Made by a program: the position numbers and the translations under genes. Source: Streptomyces sp. WM6386 (lineage in GTDB: Bacteria > Actinomycetota > Actinomycetes > Streptomycetales > Streptomycetaceae). Taken from it: DNA of 64,000 nucleotides. Below the pieces are notes generated by a model. It did no database searches and was not told the origin of the DNA. It worked only from the letters and a program-made list of their open reading frames with translations. Positions 1 to 12,846 of the stretch are shown here, piece after piece (the first letter of the stretch is position 1; each line of letters opens with the position of its first letter). Where the stretch lies: contig NZ_JXTE01000041.1 of the NCBI RefSeq assembly GCF_000972385.1, positions 13,417 through 77,416 of the forward strand, written 5' to 3'.

Positions 1-215
1 CCTACCGCGGTGACCTGGTGGTCAGCCTCGTCGCCCCGGACGGCACGGTGTACACCCTGAAGTCCGCCAGCTCCTCGGACTCCGCGGACAACGTCAACAC
101 CACCTACACCGTGAACGCTTCGAGCGAGACGGCCAACGGCACCTGGAAGCTGCGCGTCCAGGACACGGCCGCGCAGGACACGGGCACGCTCAACAGCTGG
201 AAGCTGACCTTCTGA
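1..215 (+). CDS. C-terminal end of a secreted protease with a P-domain (partial)
   Basis: This open frame enters from the left edge and ends with TGA at 213-215. The visible ~70 residues (YRGDLVVSLVAPDGT near the start, then NGTWKLRVQD and GTLNSWKLTF at the end) match the end of a proprotein-convertase P-domain. In Streptomyces this beta-sandwich is usually the C-terminal module of a secreted S8 (subtilisin-like) or metallo-peptidase and helps stability or substrate binding. The catalytic domain lies outside the window, so the peptidase class is inferred, not seen. A strong hairpin terminator follows about 40 bp downstream. Confidence 0.8.
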   Translation, partial: YRGDLVVSLVAPDGTVYTLKSASSSDSADNVNTTYTVNASSETANGTWKLRVQDTAAQDTGTLNSWKLTF

Positions 216-252
216 GCTGCTGAGTCTCGAACTCTCTGAGCGCGCCCTGAAC

Positions 253-300
253 AGGCGGGCCGGCCGGTGCGGATGGGGCACCGGGCCGGCCCGCCTTTTT
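253..300 (+). terminator. Rho-independent terminator after the P-domain protease
   Basis: A perfect 13-bp stem (253-265 with 284-296) encloses an 18-nt loop and runs into a T-tract at 296-300. It lies 38 bp after the stop of the protease gene and isolates it from the TetR gene. Confidence 0.85.
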
Positions 301-440
301 GTGCCGCCCGCCCGGTTTCTCCCGCCGATGCCTGCGGTACGCGCACAAGTGATCTACAAGTTGTGGGAGGCCTGGAAACTGGACGGAGTTCGGGTGTCCC
401 GTGATGGCCGTCGGACCGTGAGATATCGTGTACAGGGAGT

Positions 441-469
441 AAGAAACAAACGGCATGGCCTGTTCTTTT
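441..469. promoter_or_regulatory. ARE-like imperfect palindrome upstream of the TetR gene
   Basis: An AT-rich stretch (AAGAAACAAAC ... TGTTCTTTT) forms an imperfect inverted repeat 38 bp before the TetR start. Gamma-butyrolactone receptors of the ScbR/ArpA family bind similar AAACAAAC/GTTTGTTT elements, often in their own promoters. Autoregulation is inferred from similarity and position only; the arms match at only part of their positions. Confidence 0.3.
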
Positions 470-506
470 CAGGGCATGCTCTCTCGCCCCCAGGAGAGAC
501 TCGCCT

Positions 507-1154
507 ATGGCCAGGCAATTACGAGCCGAACAGACTCGCGCGGCGATCATCGCCGCCGCCGCGGAGCTGTTCGACCGGCGCGGATACGAGTCGACGAGTC
601 TCAGCGACATCGTCGATCATGCCCAAGTCACGAAGGGCGCACTCTATTTCCACTTCGCGGCGAAGCAGGATCTCGCTCACGCCATCATGGAGATCCAGTA
701 CAGAAACCTGAACCGGCTCTCGGAGGAGATGGACAGCCGCGGCTGCACCGCGCTCGAGGCCCTGATCCGCTCCACGTTCGGCATGGCGCGGCTGTCCCTG
801 GAGGGGCCGTTGCCGAGCGCAGGTCTCCGGCTCGCCACCGGCGGCCTGGAACTGCCGCCCGAACTCCCGCACCCCTTCACCCAGTGCCTGGGCCTCGCCA
901 CCCGCAGACTCCACGACGCGGTCAAGGAGTCCGACCTCCACGCCGACATCGATGTCGACGCCGCCGCGCACTCCCTCGTCGCGTCCCTGGTCGGCACCCG
1001 GGTGGTGGGCCACTCCCTCGAACCCGTCACCCGTCACCCCCGCCGGCTGGCCGGGCTGTGGCACATCCTCATCCGCGGCATGGTGCCGGTGCCCCGCCGC
1101 GCCCGCTATCTGAGCCTCGTCACCCACCTGGAGCGGGAGCTCAGAGCCGCGTGA
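507..1154 (+). CDS. TetR-family regulator, ScbR/ArpA (gamma-butyrolactone receptor) type
   Basis: A 215-residue DNA-binding repressor. Residues ~5-55 hold the TetR helix-turn-helix with the ScbR-like motif VTKGALYFHF; the rest is the helical ligand and dimer domain with the GTRVVGHSL segment common to this subfamily. Start: ATG with AGGAG about ten bases upstream. No butyrolactone synthase gene is adjacent. The tryptophan that lines the ligand pocket in ArpA/ScbR (in the RRWHE-like segment) appears to be replaced here (TQCLG region), so it may be a pseudo-receptor responding to another ligand. The downstream DUF89 gene starts 13 bp after the stop and may be cotranscribed. Confidence 0.85.
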   Translation: MARQLRAEQTRAAIIAAAAELFDRRGYESTSLSDIVDHAQVTKGALYFHFAAKQDLAHAIMEIQYRNLNRLSEEMDSRGCTALEALIRSTFGMARLSLEGPLPSAGLRLATGGLELPPELPHPFTQCLGLATRRLHDAVKESDLHADIDVDAAAHSLVASLVGTRVVGHSLEPVTRHPRRLAGLWHILIRGMVPVPRRARYLSLVTHLERELRAA

Positions 1155-1167
1155 TCCGCGCGGTACC

Positions 1168-2337
1168 GTGGCGCCCATGCCCGATATCCCGCCCGTGATC
1201 CTCGCCGCCGAACCCGGCTCGTTCCCGCACAGCGTGCTCGCCGAGCGGCATCCCGCGATCATCCGGCAGGTGCGGGATGCCTTCCCCTACGGCCCCGAGC
1301 AGCACCGCGCCCTCGACGCGCTGCTGGAGAGCTGCACCAAGGGCGTCATCGAACCGCTTCCCGCCACCGCGCCGGACCGTGCCGCATGGGCGGCCTGGGG
1401 GGCGGACGAGTACCTGGGCCGCTCCTGGTTCGATGTGCCGTGGCTCTGGTCGGAGAGCTGGTTCTATCGCCAACTCCTCGAAGCCGTGGGCTACTTCGGC
1501 TCCGGGCCCTGGCAGGGCATCGACCCCTTCCGTCCCTTCAAGCTCGCCGAGCTCGACGCCCCGGAGACCGACGAGGAACTGGCCGCGCTCGACGCCCTCG
1601 GCGGCCGGCCCGCCGACGAACAAGGCGCGGCCCTGCTGCACGGCTCCCTGTGGGGCAACCGCGCGGACCTCGGCTTCCGCCTGTCCGACGCCGAGGGCCG
1701 GGACGCCGTCCCGGGGCTGGTCGCCGACGACAGCGCCGCCCTCTGGTCGCTTCTCGACGGCGCGGACACCCTCTGTCTCGTCGCCGACAACGCGGGCCGC
1801 GAACTTGTCCCGGACCTCCTCCTGATCGCCCACCTCCTCGCCCAGGGGCGCGTCCGTCGGGCGATCCTGCACGTCAAGTCGTATCCGTACTACGTCTCCG
1901 ACGCCACGACCGCCGATGTGGTCGACGCCGTGCGCCGGCTGACCCGGGCGCCGGGCGCGGCGGCCGACCACGGGCGCGATCTGTGGTCGGCGATGGCCGA
2001 CGGCAGCCTCACCGTGCGCGCCCACCCCTTCTCCTGTGCCCCGCTGCCGTACGAGGCGATGCCGGACGATCTGCGTGCCGAGTTCGCCGAAGCCGCGCTG
2101 ACCGTCGTCAAGGGCGACCTCAACTACCGTCGCCTGGTGGGGGATCGGATGTGGCCGCCCACGACCCCCTTCGCCGACGTCACGGCCCACTTCCCGGGCC
2201 CGGTGGCCGCTCTGCGCACCCTGAAGTCCGACGTGATCACCGGCCTCGCCCCCGCGACGGAGGCCGCGCTGGTGGCGGCGCAGGGGCAGCGATGGCGGAC
2301 CGGCGGCACGCACGCCCTGATCCAGGTACGCCCCTGA
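1168..2337 (+). CDS. DUF89 / ARMT1-like damage-control phosphatase family protein
   Basis: About 389 residues (386 if translation starts at ATG 1177). Family marks: VADNAGREL around residue 205, the KSYPYYVSD segment, and VVKGDLNYRRLVGD near residue 315, which match the metal-binding Asp-Asn and KGxxNY motifs of DUF89 proteins. Members dephosphorylate damaged or excess phosphometabolites; human ARMT1 belongs here. The substrate is not predictable. The GTG at 1168 has no clear ribosome site, and the short 13-bp gap to the TetR gene suggests coupled translation. Cytoplasmic; no signal peptide or membrane segment. Confidence 0.75.
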   Translation: MAPMPDIPPVILAAEPGSFPHSVLAERHPAIIRQVRDAFPYGPEQHRALDALLESCTKGVIEPLPATAPDRAAWAAWGADEYLGRSWFDVPWLWSESWFYRQLLEAVGYFGSGPWQGIDPFRPFKLAELDAPETDEELAALDALGGRPADEQGAALLHGSLWGNRADLGFRLSDAEGRDAVPGLVADDSAALWSLLDGADTLCLVADNAGRELVPDLLLIAHLLAQGRVRRAILHVKSYPYYVSDATTADVVDAVRRLTRAPGAAADHGRDLWSAMADGSLTVRAHPFSCAPLPYEAMPDDLRAEFAEAALTVVKGDLNYRRLVGDRMWPPTTPFADVTAHFPGPVAALRTLKSDVITGLAPATEAALVAAQGQRWRTGGTHALIQVRP

Positions 2338-2367
2338 GCGGGTCGGGTGAAGTCCTCCACGGTTCGG

Positions 2368-2450
2368 CAGCGCCCTGAAGGGGCGCGGGGCCGTATCCAT
2401 ATGCGGCTCCTCCGCGGGGCGTGACCAGCCACGACGGCGCCGCGGACGGG
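2368..2450. repeat. Streptomyces dispersed intergenic repeat (one copy)
   Basis: The segment CAGCGCCCTGAAGGGGCGCG, then GACCAGCCACGACGGCGCCG a little further on, matches from memory a family of intergenic elements scattered through Streptomyces genomes. The first part is a hairpin (GCGCCC / GGGGCGC). It lies in the 379-bp gap between the DUF89 gene and the ABC importer; the rest of the gap holds a P450 relic (2491-2627) and ~90 bp upstream of the lipoprotein start. Confidence 0.4.
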
Positions 2451-2490
2451 TGACAGCACATCGCGGCACTTCCCGCGGAGCGCTTAGCGC

Positions 2491-2627
2491 TCAACCGGCC
2501 TGTATCGGCAGCGATGTGAGTCCGTTGACGAAGTCGGACACCAGCCGCCCGGGCGGTCCCGCCGCGCGGATTCGGAGCGCAGTCGTTCATGCGACTCCGG
2601 GTGCTCGGCCAGAGTCAGCAGTCCGCA
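2491..2627 (-). pseudogene. Probable cytochrome P450 relic (two short fragments)
   Basis: Reading the minus strand, 2627-2577 encodes LLTLAEHPESHERLRSE, which is the segment following the oxygen-binding I-helix in Streptomyces P450s (LLTLAEHPEQ..RLR). A little further, in another frame, 2544-2491 encodes LVSDFVNGLTSLPIQAG followed by a stop, which resembles a P450 C-terminus (..V.GL.SLPV). The ~150 residues normally between them, including the haem-binding Cys loop, are missing. The fragments are short, so the assignment is tentative. Confidence 0.35.
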
Positions 2628-2716
2628 GGGCGGCGTACGGGCGCATGGCCGCGGCGGCGGATTGTTGGCTTGCTTGTGTGTAGTGATCATGCCAAGCGGA
2701 GCGTCATCATGCGCGG

Positions 2717-3691
2717 ATGGCGTCACGTCCATCGTGTTCGGGAAGAGGAAAGGCGGCGGCCGCCGCGATCGCCCTCGCGCTCGCGCTCACGGCCTGCGGC
2801 GACGACAACGACTCCGCGTCCTCGGACGGCGACCGGCGGACGGTCACCGTGGCCGCGCTGCCCCTGGTCGACTGCGCCATGCTCTACATCGCGCAGGACC
2901 GGGGCCTGTTCGAGAAGGAGGGCCTGGACGTCCGAGTCCAGCAGATCCAGCAGAGCCTCCAGGCGCTGCCGGCCCTGTCCAAGGGGCAGATCGACATGGT
3001 CGCGAGCGCGAACTACGTCACCTACTTCCAGGCCCACGAGAAGGGCACCCTCGACATCCGTATCGTCGCCGAGTCGATCAGGGCCGCGCCGAAAATGATG
3101 GACGTGCTGGTGCCGAAGGACTCCGACATCAAGTCCGTCGCCGACCTCACCGGCCGCAAGCTCGCCGTCAACGTCCTCAACAACGTCCAGTCACTGACCT
3201 TCAACGAGATCCTCGCGGAACAGGGCGCCCCCGGTAAGCCCGTCTACCGGCAGATCCCCTTCCCGCAGATGGGCGCCGCCCTGGACAAGGGGCAGGTCGA
3301 CGCCGTGCACGTCGTCGAGCCCTACGACAGCGCCATCCAGGACGAGTGGGGAGCGCGAGTCCTCGTGGACGGGGCGTCCGCGCCCGTCGAGTCCATCCCG
3401 CTCAGCGGATACCTCACCACCCAGAAGTACGCCTCCAGGAACGCCGATTCGCTGGCCGCGTTCCAGCGAGCCCTCAAGGCGGCCGTGAAGATCGCCGAGG
3501 CGGACCCCGAGGCCGTGCGCAAGGTGCTGCCGACCTACACCAAGGTGACCGAGAAACAGGCGGAGTCGATCGACCTGCCGGTCTTCCCGGCGGCCATGGA
3601 CGCGGCGCAGATCGGCCGGCTCACCGAACTCATGAAGAAACAGGGGATGTTGAGCAAGCCGATCGATCCGGCGACGTTGCTGGTGCGGTGA
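2717..3691 (+). CDS. ABC importer substrate-binding lipoprotein, NitT/TauT (NMT1/THI5-like) family
   Basis: A 324-residue periplasmic-type binding protein anchored outside the membrane. A lipobox (LTAC, Cys27) follows a hydrophobic stretch AAAAIALALA, and the mature part has the NMT1/THI5 fold pattern: LYIAQDRGLFEKEGLDV, VASANYVTYFQ, DLTGRKLAVN and the DAVHVVEPYDS hinge segment. Such proteins bind nitrate, sulfonates, bicarbonate, thiamine pyrimidine precursors or similar small molecules; the ligand cannot be told here. It is the first gene of a five-component operon and overlaps the first permease by four bases (GTGA). Confidence 0.9.
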   Translation: MASRPSCSGRGKAAAAAIALALALTACGDDNDSASSDGDRRTVTVAALPLVDCAMLYIAQDRGLFEKEGLDVRVQQIQQSLQALPALSKGQIDMVASANYVTYFQAHEKGTLDIRIVAESIRAAPKMMDVLVPKDSDIKSVADLTGRKLAVNVLNNVQSLTFNEILAEQGAPGKPVYRQIPFPQMGAALDKGQVDAVHVVEPYDSAIQDEWGARVLVDGASAPVESIPLSGYLTTQKYASRNADSLAAFQRALKAAVKIAEADPEAVRKVLPTYTKVTEKQAESIDLPVFPAAMDAAQIGRLTELMKKQGMLSKPIDPATLLVR

Positions 3692-4482
3692 AGCGGACGG
3701 GGCGGCTGCGGGAGTGGTGGCTGGGCGCCCTCGGCGTACTGCTCGCCCTCGGCGTGTGCGAGGCGGTGAGCCGGGCCGGGATCGTCCGCCGCAGCTACCT
3801 CCCGCCCGCCTCCGAAGTCCTCGCCCGGGCCGTGGAGTTGGCGGGTGACAGCGTGTTCCTGGACGGGGTCGGCGCCACCCTGCGCGCCTGGGCGCTCGGC
3901 CTCGGACTGGCCTGTGCCATCGCCGTCCCGCTCGGCCTTCTCTTCGGCAGCGTGCCGGTCGTCGACGCCGCCGTACGCGCGATCGTGGAGTTCCTGCGGC
4001 CGCTGCCGTCCGTGGCACTGATCCCGCTGGTCTCCCTGCTGCTCGGCTCGGGCACCGAGACCAAGGTCGCGCTCGTCACCTACGCCTCCGTGTGGCCGAT
4101 CCTCTTCAACACCGTCTACGGCCTCGGCGAGACCGACCCCCTCGCCAGGGACACCCTGCGGGCCTTCGGCTTCGGCCGGCTGTCGGTACTCCTGCGCGTC
4201 GAACTCCCCGGCACGGCCCCCTTCATCGCCGCCGGCATCCGAATCTCGGCCGCCGTCGCCCTCATCCTCGCCGTCGCCACGGAGATCATCGCCGGGTTCG
4301 GCGAGGGCCTTGGCATCTACATCGCCCAGGCAGGCCTCGCCACGGACGGCACCCGCGACGTGCTCGCGGGCGTGGTCTGGGCCGGGACACTCGGGCTCGT
4401 CATCAACGGGGTGCTGGTGTGGGGGGAGCGAAAGCTGTTCCCGTGGACACCGGCGCACCGGGGGACGGGGGTGACGTCATGA
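3688..4482 (+). CDS. ABC importer permease 1 (NitT/TauT family)
   Basis: 264 residues, with about six membrane segments and the BPD_transp_1 cytoplasmic coupling loop around residues 155-180 (ARDTLRAFGFGRLSVLLRVELP). The start is GTG 3688, which overlaps the stop of the lipoprotein gene; the conserved N-terminal membrane helix (WWLGALGVLLALG) begins only ten residues later, so longer upstream frames are not real. It would form a heterodimeric channel with the second permease, 4549-5556. Its stop TGA overlaps the ATG of a 12-codon mini-ORF at 4479. Confidence 0.9.
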   Translation: MKRTGRLREWWLGALGVLLALGVCEAVSRAGIVRRSYLPPASEVLARAVELAGDSVFLDGVGATLRAWALGLGLACAIAVPLGLLFGSVPVVDAAVRAIVEFLRPLPSVALIPLVSLLLGSGTETKVALVTYASVWPILFNTVYGLGETDPLARDTLRAFGFGRLSVLLRVELPGTAPFIAAGIRISAAVALILAVATEIIAGFGEGLGIYIAQAGLATDGTRDVLAGVVWAGTLGLVINGVLVWGERKLFPWTPAHRGTGVTS

Positions 4483-4517
4483 GACGGCGGGGGACTGGGA
4501 CCGGGGTGGCGTCATGA
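4479..4517 (+). CDS. Mini-ORF 1 between the permease genes (12 aa)
   Basis: Encodes MRRRGTGTGVAS. Its ATG overlaps the TGA of permease 1 (ATGA at 4479-4482) and its TGA overlaps the ATG of mini-ORF 2 (4514-4517). It has a GGGGTG-rich upstream sequence like that of the next two starts. It arises from tandem duplication of a start region. Whether it is translated, or only maintains coupling between the permease genes, is unknown. Confidence 0.4.
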   Translation: MRRRGTGTGVAS

Positions 4518-4552
4518 AGCGGCGGCGCGCCGGGGCCGAGGTGACGCGATGA
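4514..4552 (+). CDS. Mini-ORF 2 between the permease genes (12 aa)
   Basis: Encodes MKRRRAGAEVTR. Its start overlaps the stop of mini-ORF 1 and its stop TGA (4550-4552) overlaps the ATG of permease 2 at 4549. Both peptides are basic and start M-R/K-R-R, as expected for copies of one sequence. A function as a peptide is doubtful; a role in translational relay is plausible. Confidence 0.4.
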   Translation: MKRRRAGAEVTR

Positions 4553-5552
4553 GCAGTGGCCGGGGGCCGGGCGACGGTCAGGAGAGCGCGGGGGAGAGCG
4601 TACGTGCCGCGGACGGGGCCGGGCTCGGTCTCCCGCGCGCCGCGTCCTCGGACCCGAGCGGGGGCGGGCAGGCCGGGTCGGCACGGCCGGCGCCAGGCTC
4701 CCCCCGCCGGAGCCGGCGGCACGGGACGGCCGACCTCCGGTCCTCGAAGGGGGCGCAGCGCGGGCGCCCGTCGACCGGTCTTCGTCACGCCCTCCTGCGC
4801 TGGCTCGTCCTCGCCGTCGCCGTGGCCCTCTGGGAGGTGGCCGCCCGGGCGCACGGCAGCGTCTACTTCCCGCCCCCCGGCCGCATCGCACGCCACGCCC
4901 ACGCGCTGTGGTTCTCCGGCCCCGTCCGCCATGTGTTCCTCTCCGAGGCCGCAGTCGCCGACATCCTGCCCAGCCTCGGCCGGATGGGCGCCGGGTTCGG
5001 GCTCGCCGCCGTCGCCGGGATCGCCCTCGGCGTCGCGGTCGGCCGCTCACGGCGCGCATACGCCCTGTGCAACCCCGTCCTGCAGTTCGCACGCGCCGTC
5101 CCACCACCCGCGCTGGTCCCGGTCTTCGTCGTGGTCCTCGACTTCGGTACGCCGATGCAGATCGCGTCGATCGCCTTCAGCGCCGTCTGGCCTGTCCTCA
5201 TCAACACCGCCGAAGGCGCCCGCAACACCGACCCACTGCGCCTCGACGTCGCCGCCGTGCTCCGACTGAACCCCGTCGAACGGCTCTGTTTCCTCATCCT
5301 CCCCTCCGCGCTGCCCCGCATCTTCGCGGGCCTGAGACTGAGCCTTTCGCTCTCCCTCATCCTCATGGTCTTCTCGGAGCTGCTCCCGGGCACCGCCAAC
5401 GGCATCGGCTTCGCCCTCACCGACGCCCAGACCCGCTCCGACCTGCTCACCGTATGGGCGGCCCTGGTCCTGCTCGGCGCCCTCGGCTACCTCCTCAACA
5501 CCGGCCTGCTGGCGGTCGAGAAACGCCTCGTCGGCAGCGGGAGGACCACCGC

Positions 5553-5556
<4 letters not shown>
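4549..5556 (+). CDS. ABC importer permease 2 with a long low-complexity N-terminus
   Basis: 335 residues. The first ~80 residues are Gly/Ser/Arg/Pro-rich and unlike the family. The usual permease begins at LRHALLRWLVLAVAVALW, with about six membrane helices and the coupling loop around residues 235-255. There is no ATG or GTG start close to the first helix, so the extension seems to be translated from ATG 4549, the third copy of the 35-bp repeat. The extension may be a recent by-product of start duplication. Partner of permease 1 and the ATPase at 5604. Confidence 0.85.
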
Positions 5557-9927
<4,371 letters not shown>

Positions 9928-9954
9928 CCCGGCGCTCCGGGCCCGGCCGCCGGG
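9928..9954 (+). terminator. Hairpin after geosmin synthase
   Basis: A 7-bp stem, CCCGGCG (9928-9934) with CGCCGGG (9948-9954), lies directly after the geoA stop. There is no T-run, as is common for Streptomyces terminators. Confidence 0.4.
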
Positions 9955-10160
9955 GGCGGGTTCTCGCGCGGGAGCCGGAGAGCGTGATCCGTCATGTCAC
10001 TGAACGTAACAGCCGCCGGTGTCAACGGGAGTTCGCGTGCCCATGCGCGGTTTTCGGACCTTCTCGTGCGGAACGGGATATTCAGGGAACTTCGGCGATG
10101 CGCCAGGAGTCTTGCGGGGTGAGGGAATCAAGACCACAGAACACACGGGGGTGTTCGACC

Positions 10161-12038
10161 TTGACCGACATCATCGAGAGGATCACGGAGAGCGACAAGG
10201 GGGAGCAGGAGGCGGTGCCGGGCGAACTGGCGCCGTATGTCGCGCCGTTGCCCGTCCCGCCCGTCCTGCGGCCCGCCACCGGCGACGCGCTGCGTGAGAC
10301 GGAGATCGCCCTGCAGCCGACCTGGGTCCGGCTGCACCCGCAACTGCCGCCGACCCTGATGTGGGGGTACGAGGGCCTGGTGCCCGGCCCCACCATCGAG
10401 GTGCGGCGCGGACAGCGGCTCCGCATCGCCTGGACCAACCGCGTTCCCAAGGGCAGCGAATACCCGGTCACCGCCGTCGAGGTACCGGTCCGCCCGGCGG
10501 GCACCCCGCCCGCCACCACCGAGCCCGGCCGCGACGGCGTCAAGCCCGACGAGGACGTGGCCGCCCTGCCCGCCTGGTCGGTGACCCATCTGCACGGCGC
10601 CCAGACGGGGGGCGGCAATGACGGCTGGACGGACAACGCCGTGGGTTTCGGCGACGCCCAGCTCTCCGAGTACCCGAACGACCACCAGGCGGTCCAGTGG
10701 TGGTACCACGACCACGCCATGAACATCACGCGGTGGAACGTGATGGCGGGCCTGTACGGCACCTACCTGGTCCGTGACGAGGAGGAGGACGCCCTCCATC
10801 TCCCCTACGGGGAGCGGGAGATCCCGCTCCTGCTCGCCGACCGCAACCTCGACACCGACGAGGACGGTCTTCTCAACGGCCGGCTGCTGCACAAGACGAT
10901 CGTGGTGAACCCGTCTCACCCGGAGACGGGCAAGCCGGTCACGACACCGTTCCTCGGCCCGTACACCACGGTCAACGGCCGCATCTGGCCGTACGCCGAC
11001 GTGGACGACGCCTGGTACCGCTTCCGCCTGGTGAACGCGTCGAACGCGCGCATCTACGACCTGGTCCTGGTGGACGAGGACGACCATCCGGTGCCGGGCG
11101 TCGTGCATCAGATCGGCAGCGACGGCGGGCTGTTGCCGCGGCCCGTGCCGATCGACTTCGACGGGGCGCTGCCCACCCTGACCGCCGCCCCGGCGGAGCG
11201 CTTCGACCTGCTCGTCGACTTCCGTGGTCTCGCGGGCCGCAGGCTCCGTCTGGTCAACAAGGGTCCCAACCAGCCTGTGGGCGTGCCCGACCCGGTGGGC
11301 AATGTGCGCTACCCGGCGGTCATGGAGTTCCGGATCCGTGAGTCCTGCGAGACCGACACCTTCGAGCTGCCCGAGATGCTCTCGGGTTCCTTCCGCCGGA
11401 TGACGCACGACGTGGCGCACGGCCACCGGCTGATCGTGCTCACTCCGCCCGGCACCAAGGGCGGCGGCGGACACCCGGAGATCTGGGAGATGGCCGAGGT
11501 CGAGGACGCGAGCGGCATCCAGTTCCCCGCCGAGGGCATCATCCAGGTCACCGGTCCGGACGGCACCACGAAGACCTACCGGCGCACGGCCCGGACCTTC
11601 AACGACGGCCTGGGGTTCACCATCGCCGAGGGCAGCCACGAGCAGTGGAGCTTCCTCAACCTCGCGCCGATTCCGCACCCGATGCACATCCACCTGGCCG
11701 ACTTCCAGGCGCTCGGACGGGACCCGTACGTGGTGACGGGCTTCGACCAGGCGGTGGGCGGCACCCGCACACCGATCGCGTACGACCCGACCAGGACGAT
11801 TCCACTGGGACCCAACGAACTGGGCTACAAGGACGTCTACCGGGTCCCCGGCAACCAGATGCTGCGCATCATGGGCAGGTTCGACGGGGCGTACGGCCGG
11901 TTCATGTACCACTGCCACTTCCTGGAGCACGAGGACATGGGCATGATGCGGCCCTTCGTCGTCATGCCGCCCGAGGCGCTGAAGTTCGACCACGGCGGCG
12001 GCCACCACGGCGGGCACGGGGAGGGTCACACGGGCTGA
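10161..12038 (+). CDS. Multicopper oxidase, phenoxazinone-synthase/CotA-like
   Basis: About 625 residues from the TTG at 10161, similar in length to phenoxazinone synthase (~640). It oxidises phenolic or amine substrates with O2 using four coppers. All copper-binding motifs are present in order: HLHG (~residue 145), [18 protein letters not shown], and near the end [15 protein letters not shown] with the type-1 Cys and an axial Met. A His/Gly-rich tail ends the protein. The TTG start gives [11 protein letters not shown], the N-terminus I would expect from homologues; an in-frame ATG lies at 10098. No signal peptide. The 3' end overlaps the convergent amidotransferase-like gene by 13 bp. Confidence 0.88.
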   Translation: MTDIIERITESDKGEQEAVPGELAPYVAPLPVPPVLRPATGDALRETEIALQPTWVRLHPQLPPTLMWGYEGLVPGPTIEVRRGQRLRIAWTNRVPKGSEYPVTAVEVPVRPAGTPPATTEPGRDGVKPDEDVAALPAWSVTHLHGAQTGGGNDGWTDNAVGFGDAQLSEYPNDHQAVQWWYHDHAMNITRWNVMAGLYGTYLVRDEEEDALHLPYGEREIPLLLADRNLDTDEDGLLNGRLLHKTIVVNPSHPETGKPVTTPFLGPYTTVNGRIWPYADVDDAWYRFRLVNASNARIYDLVLVDEDDHPVPGVVHQIGSDGGLLPRPVPIDFDGALPTLTAAPAERFDLLVDFRGLAGRRLRLVNKGPNQPVGVPDPVGNVRYPAVMEFRIRESCETDTFELPEMLSGSFRRMTHDVAHGHRLIVLTPPGTKGGGGHPEIWEMAEVEDASGIQFPAEGIIQVTGPDGTTKTYRRTARTFNDGLGFTIAEGSHEQWSFLNLAPIPHPMHIHLADFQALGRDPYVVTGFDQAVGGTRTPIAYDPTRTIPLGPNELGYKDVYRVPGNQMLRIMGRFDGAYGRFMYHCHFLEHEDMGMMRPFVVMPPEALKFDHGGGHHGGHGEGHTG

Positions 12039-12760
12039 CCCCGGTGCAGCACGGCGTGCTCCACCGCGGCTCGCGCCAGCGCCCGGACCATCGGGTGCGG
12101 GCGCGAGCCGTCGCCGGCCAGCTCGGGCTGGAACAGCGAGGCCAGGAAGAAGGGGTGGCCCGGCAGTTCGGCGATCCGGACGTGTCCGTCCTCGTCGTAC
12201 CCGGAGAAGCGCAGCCCGTGCGCGCGCAGCGTGTCGAGGTGGCGGGACGCGCCGTAGGCGCAGAAGTAGCGCTCGACCGTGCGTTCCGATCCGATCACGG
12301 ACTGGGCGAGCGAGCCCGGCTCGATGGTGACCACGCCCTCGTGGCCGACGAGGGAACAGGCCAGCGGCTCGATGAGCAGGTCCTCGGCGTCGGGGTCGGT
12401 CTCGGCGTGCGCCACGCGCGCGAGGCCGCACACATCACGGGCGTACTCCAGCAGCGCATGCTGGAACCCGGCGCACGTACCGAGGAACGGAATGCCCTCC
12501 ACGCGCGCGGTGCGGATCGCCGCGAGCACGCCCTCCTCGCTGCGGTACGGGCTGCCCGGCACCACCCACACCGCGTCGAACCCGCTGACGGCGCCCTCCG
12601 CCTCGGCGTCCTCGGACGGGATCCAGTAGGCGTCGAGCACGAGCCGGTCGCGTTCGGCGAGGGAGTCCATCAGAAGGGGGATGCGGGTGTGGGACACGAC
12701 GCTGGGGGAGCGGTCGCCGACCAGGGCGATCCGGGCGGTCACGGTTGCGGAGTTCGTCAT
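12026..12760 (-). CDS. CTP-synthase C-terminal-related class I glutamine amidotransferase-like protein
   Basis: 244 residues. Shows a class I amidotransferase core: [17 protein letters not shown], then the nucleophile elbow [15 protein letters not shown] (Cys ~95) and a C-terminal [12 protein letters not shown] segment supplying the His and Glu of the triad. The family is annotated as related to the glutaminase half of CTP synthase but stands alone without the synthetase half, so the real reaction is unknown. Divergent from a LysR gene, with a LysR box between them, which suggests that regulator controls this gene. Confidence 0.8.
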   Translation of the reverse strand: MTNSATVTARIALVGDRSPSVVSHTRIPLLMDSLAERDRLVLDAYWIPSEDAEAEGAVSGFDAVWVVPGSPYRSEEGVLAAIRTARVEGIPFLGTCAGFQHALLEYARDVCGLARVAHAETDPDAEDLLIEPLACSLVGHEGVVTIEPGSLAQSVIGSERTVERYFCAYGASRHLDTLRAHGLRFSGYDEDGHVRIAELPGHPFFLASLFQPELAGDGSRPHPMVRALARAAVEHAVLHRGQPV

Positions 12761-12806
12761 GCCCTCATCCTGGGCGCGGCCGCCGGATCGCGTCCAACGA
12801 TGATTT

Positions 12807-12827
12807 CTGCACTCCCGATAAGCAGAG
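12807..12827. promoter_or_regulatory. LysR box (TCTGC-N11-GCAGA)
   Basis: A perfect inverted repeat with a T-N11-A core lies in the 86-bp divergent region, 20 bp before the LysR start and 47 bp before the amidotransferase-like gene. This is the classical recognition-site geometry for LysR-type regulators. Confidence 0.65.
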
Positions 12828-12846
12828 CTGATGCGACCCTGGACGC

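Larger units (their letters stand above)
4468..4572 (+). repeat. Three tandem 35-bp repeats, each carrying an ATG
   Basis: Copies 4468-4502, 4503-4537 and 4538-4572 share a GGTGACGTCATGA-like core. The three ATG codons lie exactly 35 bp apart (4479, 4514, 4549). Because 35 is not a multiple of three, each lies in a different frame, and each ATG overlaps the stop of the preceding frame. Confidence 0.8.

Noticed and set aside
344..365. CACAA-N12-TTGTG inverted repeat as an operator for the TetR gene
   Set aside because: Arms are only five bases and it lies ~140 bp from the start; too weak to call.
10128..12431. Long minus-strand frame opposite the multicopper oxidase
   Set aside because: Composition is that of an antisense shadow (Val/His/Arg/Asp-rich, no domains); the oxidase on the plus strand has complete copper motifs.
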